DNA of 32,034 nucleotides from an uncultured Paracoccaceae bacterium (GCA_945952025.1 CAMFGW010000031.1:1-32034), one strand, 5' to 3'; shown: positions 18,137-26,844, counted from the first letter of the stretch. Translations and numbers: made by a program. The notes: generated by a model not told the origin, from the sequence alone.

Positions 18137-19363
18137 TCACGCCCGGACGGCACCGCCGCGCGACGGGCGTATGACCCCAAGGCGCGGATGCAGCCGCCCG
18201 GCGACGAGATGCGCGCCCGCCATCGCCAGCCCGCAAGCCGCGAAAATGGCGGCCGTCGGTGCGACGGCAAGGACGGCCCATGCGGCGCCCGGCGTCAGGA
18301 TGCCGGAGACGTCGCGGAAGCTAGAATAGACCGCCGACATCTCTGTCCGCTCGGAGGGTTTCACGGACATCAGGAACGGCAGGCCGCCGACCACGTCGAG
18401 CATGACGAAGAAGAAGGATGCCACCATCAACGCGGCAACGGTCACCCAGGGCCAGGGCGCGACGACGGCGGACCCGATCAGCAGGACCGCGCATGCGCCA
18501 AATGCGAATCGGACGGAAAAGCGGACCGACATGCGGCGGGCGAAGCGCAGCATCAGCGGCGATATGAAGAGAAGCGCGTTCGACATCGACAGGGCAAAGC
18601 CGCCGACCTTGTTACCAAGCCCCTGTTCGATGCAGAAATACGGCAGGTAGACGACATAGACCCACCAGCCGCACGAGCGGATCACGGCGAAGAACCAGCC
18701 GGCGATGAGGCGGGGCTGCGCGAAGAAGCGGCCGAGATAGGCGAGCGGGTTCACAGCGGGGCGCCGCGCCCGTGCGATCTGCTTGCCGTTGCCGAGCCTC
18801 AGCACCCAGAAGGCGATGAGAAGGGCGATCGCGAAGCCCGCCGCCATCAGGAAGGGCGCCGGTTTCCACAGGTCATGCAGCCAGACGCCGAGGATCGGAC
18901 CAATCGCCCAGGGCGCTGCGGCATAGAGCATCTGGAGCGATTGGCCGCGGCCAAGATCCGTCCGCTCGATATAGTCGAGGATATAGGCGTTGAGGCAGAC
19001 GAAGAGCGTTACCGTGCCCATCGCATTGACAAGAAGCGCGAGCGGGACCGTGACCCTGGTGCCGGCCAGCGCCAGTGCCATGCCGATGAGGTAGAGAAGG
19101 CAGCCGAGCGTATAGACCCAGCGGCGGGGCAGGGTCCGTGCCGCCCAGGGCACCATCAGTCCCCAGAAAAGCGAGATGCAGCCGACGATGAAATAGGCCC
19201 GCGATGCCCCGACGGTCGAGCCGACCGCATCATGCACCGCCAGCGGCATGACCGAGACGAGAGAGCCGCGCACGGCCGCCTCCAGCCCCGAAAGGATCGC
19301 GAAATGGTGGATGCCCGGTGGCGTTCCGTGGCGCAGGTGGGTCGGGATGTAACGCAGAGCCAT
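18137..19363 (-). CDS. MFS transporter
   Basis: 408 residues from ATG 19363; the frame continues upstream but that part is not protein-like. About 12 hydrophobic segments are visible, with the conserved cytosolic loop WAARTLPRRWVYTLGCLLYLIG between segments 2 and 3 and a second-half repeat beginning around FFAQPRLIAGWFFAVIRSCGWW. This is a Major Facilitator Superfamily permease of the inner membrane. I cannot assign a substrate. A weak GGAC precedes the start, so the start is less certain than the family. It converges on mcd with 39 bases between stops. Confidence 0.82.
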   Translation of the reverse strand: MALRYIPTHLRHGTPPGIHHFAILSGLEAAVRGSLVSVMPLAVHDAVGSTVGASRAYFIVGCISLFWGLMVPWAARTLPRRWVYTLGCLLYLIGMALALAGTRVTVPLALLVNAMGTVTLFVCLNAYILDYIERTDLGRGQSLQMLYAAAPWAIGPILGVWLHDLWKPAPFLMAAGFAIALLIAFWVLRLGNGKQIARARRPAVNPLAYLGRFFAQPRLIAGWFFAVIRSCGWWVYVVYLPYFCIEQGLGNKVGGFALSMSNALLFISPLMLRFARRMSVRFSVRFAFGACAVLLIGSAVVAPWPWVTVAALMVASFFFVMLDVVGGLPFLMSVKPSERTEMSAVYSSFRDVSGILTPGAAWAVLAVAPTAAIFAACGLAMAGAHLVAGRLHPRLGVIRPSRGGAVRA

Positions 19364-19734
19364 TATCGTCCGATTTGGCGCCCTCTTGCCCCGCAGGTCT
19401 GTGACAAAGGCGACAGAAAGCGAGTTATCGCGCGACCTTTCGGCGGCTTGCGGGCCGGAAGATCGGGCATCGGGACGCCCGCCGCAGCGGTCGGGACAAA
19501 GGGCGCCGTCATCGAAGAGCCGCTCCGCCTCCCGCCGCGATGGGGCCGATCGGCTTGCCGCTGACCATGCCAAGCGCCGCCATGATGGGGTAGAGCGACA
19601 TTGCCGCGCGCCATGGACCTGGCGATGGTGGCGCGGGTGACAGGAATGCGCCCCTGTCCGGCGGGCGGACGGCTGCGGGGCCGGCCCTTTTGCGAGTCGG
19701 TTCGCGACAGATTTTGTCGGATTGGGCGCTGGCG
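19364..19734. other. 371-base stretch without an assignable gene
   Basis: This stretch lies downstream of recO and upstream of the MFS gene on the same strand. It probably holds the MFS promoter. A small imperfect hairpin, CGACA (19705-19709) with TGTCG (19715-19719), lies just after the recO stop and may mark its 3' end. A 30-codon minus-strand frame at 19509-19601 reads as a short hydrophobic peptide but has no ribosome-binding site. I see no RNA gene or repeat. Confidence 0.5.
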
Positions 19735-20487
19735 TCAGCCGTTTGAGGGAATGCTCAACCGCTCGACCAGCCGCGCGCGGGCGGCGGGCAGGGGGCCGGC
19801 GCCGATTTCGGTCGCGAGGCGGTTCAGGAAGTGGCCGGTCAGGGCCAGGCCGGCGGTCAGCTCGGCCGGGGGCAGCGGGGTCGCCGCACCCGCGTCCGGG
19901 CGCAGGACGGCGGGCAGAGGCAGCAGGCGGTCGGCCCAATCGCCGGCCAGCCCCCGGTCGACGGCCGCCTGCGACACGGCGCGCCCGGTCTTGGGGCTGA
20001 CGAAGGCCAGGTTGACCCGGCTTCCGGTCAGGGCGCAGGTCGACAGGTCAAGGCCGAAGCCCAGTTCATCAAGCAGAAGCCTTTCCCAGGCAAGGTAAAG
20101 GCGGGCCCAGCGTTCGCCCGGGCCTGCCGTGTCCAGAAGGGACAGGGTCGCGGCATAAAGGCCCGGATGCGGGTCGCGGGGGGGCAGAAGGGCTGCGACC
20201 ATCTGGCAGACGGCGGCGAGTGCCGCGAGGGCCGTCCGGTCGTCCCAAAGCCCCGCGCGGCTCCGCAGGGGTTCCAGTGTCAGGCGGCCGAGCTGATCCT
20301 CGAGCCGGGCCTGCCAGCGGGCCTGCACCTGTGTGCCCGGTTGCAGGACCGCCGCCATGCGCCGCGACAGGCCGCCGCGCACGATCCCGGCATGGAGGCC
20401 ATGGGCCGGGGTGAACAGATCGACGATGGCCGAGGTCTCGCCATGGGGGCGCACGGTCAGGACCAGGGCTTCGTCCTGCCAGTCCAT
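19735..20487 (-). CDS. recO: DNA repair protein RecO
   Basis: 250 residues from ATG 20487, with AGGGCGG just upstream; the open frame upstream belongs to the overlapping DUF1491 region in another phase. The N-terminal OB-fold starts MDWQDEALVLTVRPHGETSAIVDLFTPAHGLHAG, the standard RecO opening, and the helical C-terminal domain follows. RecO loads RecA onto SSB-coated single-stranded DNA with RecR and supports gap repair. It is the last gene of the minus-strand block rnc-era-DUF1491-recO, the usual place in alphaproteobacteria, 13 bases after the DUF1491 stop. Confidence 0.96.
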   Translation of the reverse strand: MDWQDEALVLTVRPHGETSAIVDLFTPAHGLHAGIVRGGLSRRMAAVLQPGTQVQARWQARLEDQLGRLTLEPLRSRAGLWDDRTALAALAAVCQMVAALLPPRDPHPGLYAATLSLLDTAGPGERWARLYLAWERLLLDELGFGLDLSTCALTGSRVNLAFVSPKTGRAVSQAAVDRGLAGDWADRLLPLPAVLRPDAGAATPLPPAELTAGLALTGHFLNRLATEIGAGPLPAARARLVERLSIPSNG

Positions 20488-20500
20488 CAGGCGGCCGCCC

Positions 20501-20854
20501 TCATGACAGGCCCTCTTCATCCAGAAGGGTGCGGCCCTGACGGTCCTCGATCTCGATGATCCAGAGGTCGGGGTCGTTCTGGCGCTGGCGGGCCAGGGTC
20601 GCATCGACCGTGCGCTCGTCACCTTCGGCAAGCGTGACCCAGATGCGCCGGTCAGCCGTCAGGTCGAAGCTGCGCTGGAAGGCGCGCGCCTGGCCGTCGA
20701 GCGTCGCGACCTTGACCAGCACCGCCCCGGCCGTCGGATCGCCGCGCCGGGTGACATAGGCCGGGATCATCGCGCCCTCGAGCCGGCGCAGATAGGCGCG
20801 GACCCAGAAATCGGCGGTCAGGCGCGGCTCGGGTCCGCCGAACTCAGGCGCCAT
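20501..20854 (-). CDS. DUF1491 family protein
   Basis: 117 residues, the usual size for DUF1491. The opening LTADFWVRAYLRRLEGA and the following IPAYVTRRGDPTAGAVLVKV match this small alphaproteobacterial family of unknown function. It is probably cytoplasmic, with no membrane segment or cofactor motif. The start overlaps the era 3' end by 11 bases, so it is translationally coupled to era, and recO follows closely. This era-DUF1491-recO order recurs in alphaproteobacteria, which suggests a housekeeping role but says nothing about mechanism. Confidence 0.92.
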   Translation of the reverse strand: MAPEFGGPEPRLTADFWVRAYLRRLEGAMIPAYVTRRGDPTAGAVLVKVATLDGQARAFQRSFDLTADRRIWVTLAEGDERTVDATLARQRQNDPDLWIIEIEDRQGRTLLDEEGLS

Positions 20855-21749
20855 CCTTCCACTCCAGCCCCATCTCGGTGAAGCGCTCCTTTTCCTCCAG
20901 CCAGTCGGGGCGGACCTTGACCGTCAGGAACAGATGCACCGGCCGGTCGAGGAAGGCCGCGATTTCGGCACGGGCCTGGGTGCCCACGGCCTTCAGCGTC
21001 TCGCCGCCCTTGCCAAGGACGATGCCCTTGTGGCCGTCGCGCGCGACATAGACGATCTGGTCGATGCGCGCCGATCCGTCGGGCCTGTCTTCCCACCGTT
21101 CGGTCTCGACCGTCAGCTGGTAGGGGATTTCCTCATGCAGCCTCAGCGTCAGCTTTTCGCGCGTGATTTCGGCGGCGATCATGCGGAGCGGCAGGTCGGC
21201 GATCTGGTCCTCGGGGTAGAGCCAGGGGCCCTCGGGCAGTTCGGCCGCCAGCCAGTCGCGCAGGTCGTCGCAGCCGTAGCCCTTTTCGGCCGAGATCATG
21301 AAGGTCTTCGCAAAGGGATAGGCCGCGTTCAGGTCCTGCGAGAGCGCGAGCAGGGTTTCCGCCTTCACCCGGTCGATCTTGTTGATGGCCAGCGCCACGG
21401 GCCTTCCCGGCGCGCGTTCCTTCAGCGCGTCGATGATGGCCTGCACGCCGTCTGTCAGGCCGCGCTGCGCCTCGACCAGAAGGGCGACGATATCGGCGTC
21501 CGCCGCACCGCCCCATGCCGCCGCCACCATGGCGCGGTCCAGCCTGCGGCGCGGGCGGAAAAGGCCCGGCGTGTCGACGAAGACGATCTGCGTCTCGCCC
21601 GCCATGGCGATGCCGCGGATGCGGGCACGGGTCGTCTGCACCTTGTGGGTGACGATCGACACCTTCGCGCCGACCATGCGGTTCAGCAGCGTGGACTTGC
21701 CGGCGTTCGGCTCTCCGATCAGGGCGACGAAACCGGCGCGGGTGTTCAT
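20844..21749 (-). CDS. era: GTPase Era
   Basis: 301 residues from ATG 21749 with AGGA upstream; an in-frame extension to 21839 is not protein-like. GTPase motifs: G1 GEPNAGKST (12-20), G3 DTPG (59-62), G4 NKID (123-126). The C-terminal KH domain carries GKGG (246-249) in VLGKGGETLKAVG. Era binds the 3' end of 16S rRNA and helps 30S subunit maturation. In most alphaproteobacteria it follows rnc directly; here a plus-strand nuclease gene lies between them, so era, DUF1491 and recO probably need a promoter in 21750-21906 or read-through from rnc. Confidence 0.97.
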   Translation of the reverse strand: MNTRAGFVALIGEPNAGKSTLLNRMVGAKVSIVTHKVQTTRARIRGIAMAGETQIVFVDTPGLFRPRRRLDRAMVAAAWGGAADADIVALLVEAQRGLTDGVQAIIDALKERAPGRPVALAINKIDRVKAETLLALSQDLNAAYPFAKTFMISAEKGYGCDDLRDWLAAELPEGPWLYPEDQIADLPLRMIAAEITREKLTLRLHEEIPYQLTVETERWEDRPDGSARIDQIVYVARDGHKGIVLGKGGETLKAVGTQARAEIAAFLDRPVHLFLTVKVRPDWLEEKERFTEMGLEWKDGA

Positions 21750-21906
21750 GGGCGTATCCTGCTTTTTGATGATCGGAGCGGAATAGAGGATTCCGGGCCC
21801 TGGCGCCAGACGGGACCGGCCAGGGTCATCGCGCCCCAAAATGGCCCGAAAAGCAAGCTAGGCAAAGGCGGAAGACGGTCGGTGGTCAAAGAGTTCAGGC
21901 GACGTC
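21750..21906. promoter_or_regulatory. Divergent region between era and nuclease gene
   Basis: 157 bases between the era start (minus) and the nuclease start (plus). A perfect 10-base palindrome, CTGGCGCCAG, lies at 21800-21809, flanked by the inverted pair CCCTGG (21798-21803) and CCAGGG (21820-21825). I could not find convincing promoter boxes. The palindrome may be an operator or a transcript hairpin. Confidence 0.25.
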
Positions 21907-22449
21907 ATGAGTTTGTTACGGTTCCTGTTCCGCGCCTTCGGGGTGCGGCGGCCACGGCGTCCTGCCGTCCTGCGGCATGTGGTTGCGCCAGAAGCTCGGC
22001 CGTTCGTCCCCGGCCAGAGCGTGACCGTCCGCCAGACCGCCCAGATCACCATCGTCGAGGTCACCGAAATCCGGGGGCGTGCCTGGGTGATCGACGGCGA
22101 TACGATCGACATCGGCGGAACGCGGATCCGGCTGGCAGGGATCGACGCGCCGGAAATGGATCACCCTTACGGCAAGCGGGCCAAGTGGGTGCTGATCAAC
22201 CTGTGCAAGGGGCGCGAGGTCCGGGCGGTGTTCGACGGCGATCTGTCCTATGACCGGACGGTTGCGACCTGCTACCTGCCGGACGGGCGCGACCTGTCGG
22301 CCGAGATGGTGACGGCCGGGATGGCTATCGACTGGCCCAAATTTTCGCGCGGGAAATATGCCGGGCTGGAGCCCGAGGGGATACGCCGGAAACTCTGGCG
22401 CTGCGATGCCCGGCAAAGGGGCCGGATGCCGCAGCGGTTGCCGGATTAA
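21907..22449 (+). CDS. Staphylococcal-type thermonuclease (SNase) family protein
   Basis: 180 residues. The SNase core at about 58-165 has every key position of staphylococcal nuclease: VIDGDTI (Asp63, Asp65), Arg75 in RIRLAGIDAPE with Asp80 and Glu83, and Arg117 in YDRTVATCY. It should therefore be a calcium-dependent phosphodiesterase acting on DNA or RNA. The first 40 residues are basic with a short hydrophobic run, not a clear cleavable signal, so export is uncertain. It is on the plus strand inside a minus-strand block, splitting rnc from era, and its stop is one base from the rnc stop. An inserted accessory nuclease is one reading (inference). Confidence 0.9.
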   Translation: MSLLRFLFRAFGVRRPRRPAVLRHVVAPEARPFVPGQSVTVRQTAQITIVEVTEIRGRAWVIDGDTIDIGGTRIRLAGIDAPEMDHPYGKRAKWVLINLCKGREVRAVFDGDLSYDRTVATCYLPDGRDLSAEMVTAGMAIDWPKFSRGKYAGLEPEGIRRKLWRCDARQRGRMPQRLPD

Positions 22450-22450
22450 C

Positions 22451-23134
22451 TTACTCTTTCTCGACCTGTGCCAGAAGGGCGCGGGCGGCGGATTGTTCGG
22501 CGGTGCGCTTGGCGCCGGCCTGCGCGGTCGCGACCTGGCCGGTGGTCAGCCGCGCCTCGACGGTGAAGAGGGGGGCATGGGCCGGCCCCTCGCGGTCGGT
22601 CGCGGTGTAGGTCGGCGGCGGCAAGCCGCGGGCCTGCGCCCATTCCTGAAGCGCGGTCTTGGCGTCGCGGGCGTCCGGTTCGACCTGGCCGATACGCTCG
22701 GACCAGTGGCGCAGGATCACGGCGCGGGCCGCCTCGTAGCCGCCGTCGAGGTAGACGGCCGCCAGAACCGCCTCCATCGCATCGCCCAGCAGCGCCTCCT
22801 TGCGGCGGCCGCCCGACATCATCTCTGACCGGCCGAGTTTCAGCACGTCGCCCAGCCCCAGCGTGCGGGCCACATCGGCGCAGGTTTCCTTGCGGACGAG
22901 CGCATTGAAGCGGGGGGCGAGCTGGCCCTCGGTCGCGCCCGGATCGGCGGCGAGCAGCGCCTCGGCCATCACAAGGCCCAGGACGCGGTCGCCCAGGAAC
23001 TCGAGCCGCTGGTTGTCGGTGCGCGTCGGCGTCGCGATCGAGGCATGGGTCAGCGCCTGCACCAGAAGGTTGGCGCGCGTGAAGGCATGGCCAAGGCGCG
23101 CGGCAAAGGCCGAAAGATCGGACGAGAGCTTCAC
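22451..23134 (-). CDS. rnc: Ribonuclease III
   Basis: 227 residues beginning at GTG 23134, which overlaps the upstream stop (GTGA). The signature [14 protein letters not shown] (41-54) holds Glu45 and Asp49, and the second metal-binding pair is Asp118 and Glu121 in [13 protein letters not shown] double-stranded RNA-binding domain fills about 155-227. The enzyme cuts double-stranded RNA, including the rRNA precursor, mRNAs and sRNA duplexes. It is coupled to the LepB-like pseudoenzyme gene just upstream and ends convergently one base from the nuclease gene. Confidence 0.97.
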   Translation of the reverse strand: MKLSSDLSAFAARLGHAFTRANLLVQALTHASIATPTRTDNQRLEFLGDRVLGLVMAEALLAADPGATEGQLAPRFNALVRKETCADVARTLGLGDVLKLGRSEMMSGGRRKEALLGDAMEAVLAAVYLDGGYEAARAVILRHWSERIGQVEPDARDAKTALQEWAQARGLPPPTYTATDREGPAHAPLFTVEARLTTGQVATAQAGAKRTAEQSAARALLAQVEKE

Positions 23135-24159
23135 CGGATCCCCCTCAGCGTGCGGAAGGGGCGCCAGGTCCAGACCTGCCAGGGGGCGCCTGCGAAGGAC
23201 AGGACGACCCGCGTGGCGCGGCCCAGGATGGCGTTTTCGGAGATGGGTCCGGTCCCCGCGCTCGTGGCCGAGGCGCGGCTGTCGAGGCTGTTGTCGCGGT
23301 TGTCGCCCATGACGAAGATATGGCCCCCTGGCACCAGCATGTCGGTCATCTGATCGGTCGGCGTGATGCCCGCGTCAAGGATAGCATGGGCGCTGCCGTC
23401 GGCGAGCGTTTCCTGCCACAAGTCGAACTCACACCCCGCGCCAAGGCCGACGGGGCCATTGCGGCAGCGCATCAGGCGGCTGTCGCGGCTGCCGGTGCCG
23501 AAGGGCAGGGTCAGGGTGCCCACGCGGGCCTGTGCAAGCGGCCGGCTGTCGACGCTGACCTGGCCTGCCGTGACGCCGATGCGCTGGCCGGGGCCGGCCA
23601 TCATCCGGGCGATGCCCGCCTCGCGCGGGGGGGCTTGCGCGAAGGCCACCAGGTCGCCGGGCCGGGGCGTGCCGGTGCGCCAGACCAGCGCCACGTCGCC
23701 CGGCAGAAGGGCCGGCTCCATCCCCTGCGCGCTGACGGGCACCAGAAGGACGACGGCGCGCGCCATGGTCAGAAGGACGCAGGCCAGGATCGCGAGCCGG
23801 GCGAGGAGCCTCAGGCCCGAGGCATGGCCGATCGAGCGGTAGCGCCCGCCCGTCGGCAGGGCGAGGATGACGGCGAGCGCCGGGATCCAGGCCCAGGGCA
23901 GCAGGAAAAGCCCTATCCATTTGCCGGACTGCCCCCCGTCATGGAGGCGCCGGACGAGGACCGTCGAAAGGGGCAGCGTGACAAGGCCGCTCGCCAGCCA
24001 CACCAGCCGCCATGGATCGGCCCGGTCGGACCAGAGCGCCCAATCCGCGACCCCCGCGAGCCCCACGAGTGTGCCCGCCAGAAGCGTCGCGGCAAGGGCG
24101 GGGCCCCTTTTGGTGCGACCGTGCCAGTCAAGAGCGCTGTCGAGCGCGGTCGCGATCAT
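23131..24159 (-). CDS. DUF805-signal peptidase I fusion, predicted catalytically inactive
   Basis: 342 residues. Residues 1 to about 105 resemble DUF805: hydrophobic segments around [19 protein letters not shown] (70-88), that family's hallmark. A further membrane helix (about 117-141) leads into a signal peptidase I (S26) domain. Box B reads [12 protein letters not shown]: Gly146 stands where the catalytic serine of S-M-x-P should be. Box D reads [10 protein letters not shown]: Ala184 stands where the catalytic lysine (IKR in the neighbour LepB) should be. I checked both codons (GGG, GCC) on the DNA. Box [13 protein letters not shown] (284-295), is intact. The gene lies 12 bases after lepB and overlaps rnc by four. 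It is probably a membrane pseudoenzyme retained with active lepB, perhaps a binding or regulatory partner (inference). Confidence 0.85.
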   Translation of the reverse strand: MIATALDSALDWHGRTKRGPALAATLLAGTLVGLAGVADWALWSDRADPWRLVWLASGLVTLPLSTVLVRRLHDGGQSGKWIGLFLLPWAWIPALAVILALPTGGRYRSIGHASGLRLLARLAILACVLLTMARAVVLLVPVSAQGMEPALLPGDVALVWRTGTPRPGDLVAFAQAPPREAGIARMMAGPGQRIGVTAGQVSVDSRPLAQARVGTLTLPFGTGSRDSRLMRCRNGPVGLGAGCEFDLWQETLADGSAHAILDAGITPTDQMTDMLVPGGHIFVMGDNRDNSLDSRASATSAGTGPISENAILGRATRVVLSFAGAPWQVWTWRPFRTLRGIR

Positions 24160-24171
24160 CAGGGCCGGCGG

Positions 24172-24954
24172 TCAGTTGATCGCCTTGAAGAACCGGTCGG
24201 AACGCCAGGTCCAGAAGGCGAAGAGCGACTTGCCCGCCGACGAGAAGATGATGCGGTCGGCGCGGCCGATCAGGTTTTCGGCGGGCAGCATGCCCACGCC
24301 CGAGGGCGGATCGAAGCGGCTGTCCAGGCTGTTGTCGCGGTTGTCGCCCATGAAGAAGTAATGGCCGGGCGGGACGGTGAAGACGTCGGTGTTGTCCTGC
24401 GGCGTCGTCCCGGTGGACAACACGTCATGGCGCACGCCGTTCGGCAGCGTCTCGGTCGAGCGGTTGCTTTCGCAGATGTCGCCGATGGCCTTGGGCTGGT
24501 TGGCGCAGGACGGCGGCCGCCCCTCGCCGCCCTGCGGCTCGAAGATCTCGGTGAAGGTGCCGGCGGGTTCCTGCGGCACTTCGGTGCCGTTAAGGTAAAG
24601 GACGCCGTCCTTCATCTGCACCGTGTCGCCCGGCAGGCCGATCAGGCGCTTGATGAAGTCATTGCCGGTGCCGGGGTGGCGAAAGACCACGACATCGCCG
24701 CGCTTGGGTTCGCTGGCGAAGATGCGGCCAGAAATCGGGCAAAGGCCCCAGGGGCAGGAATAGCGCGAATAGCCGTAGGCCATCTTGTTGACGAAGAGGT
24801 AGTCGCCGATCAGCAGCGTGTCCTTCATCGACCCCGAGGGGATGTAGAAGGGCTTGAAGAAAAGCGTCTGGAAGGCGACCGCGATCAGCACCGCATAAAC
24901 CACGGTCTTGATGGTTTCGCCGATTCCGCCCTTGGCTACGTCCTGCGCGCTCAT
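24172..24954 (-). CDS. lepB: Signal peptidase I
   Basis: 260 residues, typical for an alphaproteobacterial LepB. One N-terminal membrane helix (about 17-34) anchors the periplasmic catalytic domain. The Ser/Lys dyad is present: Ser42 in IPSGSMKDTLLIGD and Lys102 in NDFIKRLIGLPGD. Box E is [12 protein letters not shown]. It removes signal peptides from Sec and Tat substrates at the outer face of the inner membrane. It lies in the acpS-lepB-rnc order typical of alphaproteobacteria and is followed after 12 bases by a dyad-less paralogue, so comparing the two is informative. Confidence 0.97.
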   Translation of the reverse strand: MSAQDVAKGGIGETIKTVVYAVLIAVAFQTLFFKPFYIPSGSMKDTLLIGDYLFVNKMAYGYSRYSCPWGLCPISGRIFASEPKRGDVVVFRHPGTGNDFIKRLIGLPGDTVQMKDGVLYLNGTEVPQEPAGTFTEIFEPQGGEGRPPSCANQPKAIGDICESNRSTETLPNGVRHDVLSTGTTPQDNTDVFTVPPGHYFFMGDNRDNSLDSRFDPPSGVGMLPAENLIGRADRIIFSSAGKSLFAFWTWRSDRFFKAIN

Positions 24955-25008
24955 CCTACGTCCCGATCACTGATGCCCGGCGCTTCATGGGCGTCGGGGC
25001 ATGGGCTG

Positions 25009-25458
25009 TCAAGTCAACTGCGGTTGAGCGGGCGCTGGCGCCGGGCCGGGCGAAGGCGAGCCAAGGGGCAGCGCCTCGATCACCACGAAGGCCTGGGCCC
25101 AGGGATGGTCGTCGGTCAGAGTGACGTGGACCACGGCCTCGTGCCCGTCCGGCGTCATGGCCTTCAGCCGTTCCGCGGCCCAGCCGGTCAGGGTCATGAC
25201 GGGCTGGCCGGTCGCCAGGTTGGTGACGGCCATGTCCTTCCAGGCGATGCCCATGCGCAGCCCGGTGCCGAGCGCCTTCGAGCAGGCCTCCTTCGCGGCC
25301 CAGCGCTTGGCGTAGGTGGCGGCCGTCTGGACCCGGCGTTCGGCGGTCGCCTGTTCGCGGGCGGTAAAGACACGCTTGCGGAAGCGGTCGCCGTGGCGTT
25401 CCAGCACGCCGGCGATCCGGTCGATATTGGCCAGGTCGGTGCCGATCCCGAGTATCAC
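25009..25458 (-). CDS. acpS: Holo-[acyl-carrier-protein] synthase
   Basis: 149 residues from GTG 25458. GIGTDLANI (4-12) holds Asp8 and [15 protein letters not shown] holds Glu57, the magnesium ligands of AcpS. The enzyme transfers 4'-phosphopantetheine from coenzyme A to the serine of apo-ACP, activating fatty acid synthesis. The last 17 residues form a proline-rich tail ([13 protein letters not shown]) beyond the usual end, probably unstructured. It sits 54 bases upstream of lepB and 42 bases after the DUF308 gene, all on the minus strand. Confidence 0.95.
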   Translation of the reverse strand: MILGIGTDLANIDRIAGVLERHGDRFRKRVFTAREQATAERRVQTAATYAKRWAAKEACSKALGTGLRMGIAWKDMAVTNLATGQPVMTLTGWAAERLKAMTPDGHEAVVHVTLTDDHPWAQAFVVIEALPLGSPSPGPAPAPAQPQLT

Positions 25459-25500
25459 CGCGCGCGCCCCGTGTCCGGGACGCGCGCGGTGTGGCAGCGA

Positions 25501-26025
25501 TCAGGCTTCAACCTGACGGCCCATCATCGACAGGGTGATGAGCGAGACGCCGTTCGACAGAAGCTCGACGCCAAGCAGGATGCCGAGGATCGTCATGGCC
25601 GAGGCCGGGAAGCTCGACAGGATCATGAAGGCCAGGATCAGCGAGACGGCGCCCGACAGAAGGACGAGCCAGCGCAGGTCGCCGGGGGTCTGGAAGCTGG
25701 CGATGATCTTGAAGACGCCCGAGGCAAGGAACAGGACCGCAAGCAGGAAGGTTAGCGAGAAGAGGCCACCCAGCACGTCGGTCAGAAGCTGGATGCCGGC
25801 GATGATCGCGATCACGGCCAGAAGGATCGCCCAGAGCCGGGCGCCCCAGCCGATGGCCTGAAAGGCCGCGACCAGTTCAAGGACACCCAGGATCAGGAAA
25901 CCCCAGCCCGCGATGGTCACCGCAGCGATGGACCCGGCGAGCGGATTGAATATGGCGAAGAGGCCGGCCAGAACCGACAACACGCCAGCGACTAGCATAA
26001 GAACCCAGTGCACGACTTCCCCCAT
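25501..26025 (-). CDS. HdeD/DUF308 family membrane protein
   Basis: 174 residues of mostly hydrophobic sequence with six predicted membrane helices in three hairpins, the DUF308 (HdeD-like) pattern: GVLSVLAGLFAIFNPLAG, GWGFLILGVLELVAAF, and a repeat around FLASGVFKIIASF and LLSGAVSLILAFMIL. E. coli HdeD is associated with acid resistance; the biochemical role is unknown. It sits between pdxJ and acpS, which are normally adjacent in alphaproteobacteria, so it looks like a lineage-specific insertion (inference). No strong ribosome-binding site precedes the ATG. Confidence 0.88.
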   Translation of the reverse strand: MGEVVHWVLMLVAGVLSVLAGLFAIFNPLAGSIAAVTIAGWGFLILGVLELVAAFQAIGWGARLWAILLAVIAIIAGIQLLTDVLGGLFSLTFLLAVLFLASGVFKIIASFQTPGDLRWLVLLSGAVSLILAFMILSSFPASAMTILGILLGVELLSNGVSLITLSMMGRQVEA

Positions 26026-26082
26026 TCAACTGCGGGTTTACTGACCCGTTGGCTGGAAGTTGCCCCCGTTGCGAGGCGGAAA

Positions 26083-26844
26083 TCAAGAAAATCCGCGCGC
26101 CGCGTCCATTTGCGCGCGCATTTCGGCAATGGCGGGTCCCAGGCCCATGAAGATCGCCTCGCCGATCAGGAAATGGCCGATGTTGAGTTCGCGCACCTCT
26201 GGCAGCGCGGCGATGGGGCCGACGGTTTCGAAGGTCAGGCCATGGCCCGCGTGGACCTCGAGCCCGAGCGAATGCGCGAAGCGCGCGCCCTTGGCCAGTG
26301 CGGCAAGCTCGGCGTCGCGTTCGGCGAAGCGGCCTTCGGCGTGCAGGTCGCAGTAGTGGCCGGTGTGAAGCTCGACCACGGCGGCGCCGATGCGGGCCGA
26401 CGCCTCGATCTGGCGGGGCTCGTGGCCGATGAACATGGATACCCGGCAGCCCGCCTCGCGCAGGGGGGTGATGAACATGGTCAGGCGGTTCTGGTCGCCC
26501 GCCACGTCCAGGCCGCCTTCGGTCGTGCGCTCCTCGCGCCGCTCGGGGACCAGGCAGACGGCATGGGGGCGGTGGCGGAGCGCGATGGCCTGCATTTCGG
26601 GCGTCGCGGCGCATTCGAAGTTCAGGGGCACCGCCAGCCCTTCGGCAAGGGCCTCGATGTCGGCGTCGCGGATGTGGCGGCGGTCTTCGCGCAGGTGGGC
26701 GGTGATGCCGTCCGCGCCCGCCGCCTCGGCCAGAAGAGCCGCGCGCAGGGGGTCGGGGTAGGCCGAGCCGCGGGCATTGCGCACCGTCGCCACATGGTCG
26801 ATGTTCACGCCAAGGCGGAGTTTCGGCTTTGTCGGTGTGCTCAT
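26083..26844 (-). CDS. pdxJ: Pyridoxine 5'-phosphate synthase
   Basis: 253 residues, a full-length PdxJ TIM barrel. [14 protein letters not shown] (12-25) and [16 protein letters not shown] (43-58) are family signatures, and the C-terminal [17 protein letters not shown] is the phosphate-binding end. It condenses 1-deoxyxylulose 5-phosphate with 3-amino-2-oxopropyl phosphate in the last step of de novo vitamin B6 synthesis (DXP-dependent route). Its ATG overlaps the upstream DUF2062 stop (ATGA), so it is translationally coupled. It precedes the DUF308 and acpS genes. Confidence 0.97.
   Translation of the reverse strand: MSTPTKPKLRLGVNIDHVATVRNARGSAYPDPLRAALLAEAAGADGITAHLREDRRHIRDADIEALAEGLAVPLNFECAATPEMQAIALRHRPHAVCLVPERREERTTEGGLDVAGDQNRLTMFITPLREAGCRVSMFIGHEPRQIEASARIGAAVVELHTGHYCDLHAEGRFAERDAELAALAKGARFAHSLGLEVHAGHGLTFETVGPIAALPEVRELNIGHFLIGEAIFMGLGPAIAEMRAQMDAARGFS

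Noticed and set aside
19509-19601. 30-codon hydrophobic frame on the minus strand
   Set aside because: No ribosome-binding site, no recognised family and very short; not called as a gene.
19364-19939. Long upstream extension of the MFS transporter frame
   Set aside because: The extension is Arg/Pro/Ala-rich, overlaps recO and lacks MFS features; the protein proper starts at 19363.
23320-25755. 811-codon plus-strand frame opposite lepB, its paralogue and acpS
   Set aside because: Antisense to genes with catalytic motifs; composition and lack of motifs mark it as a shadow frame.
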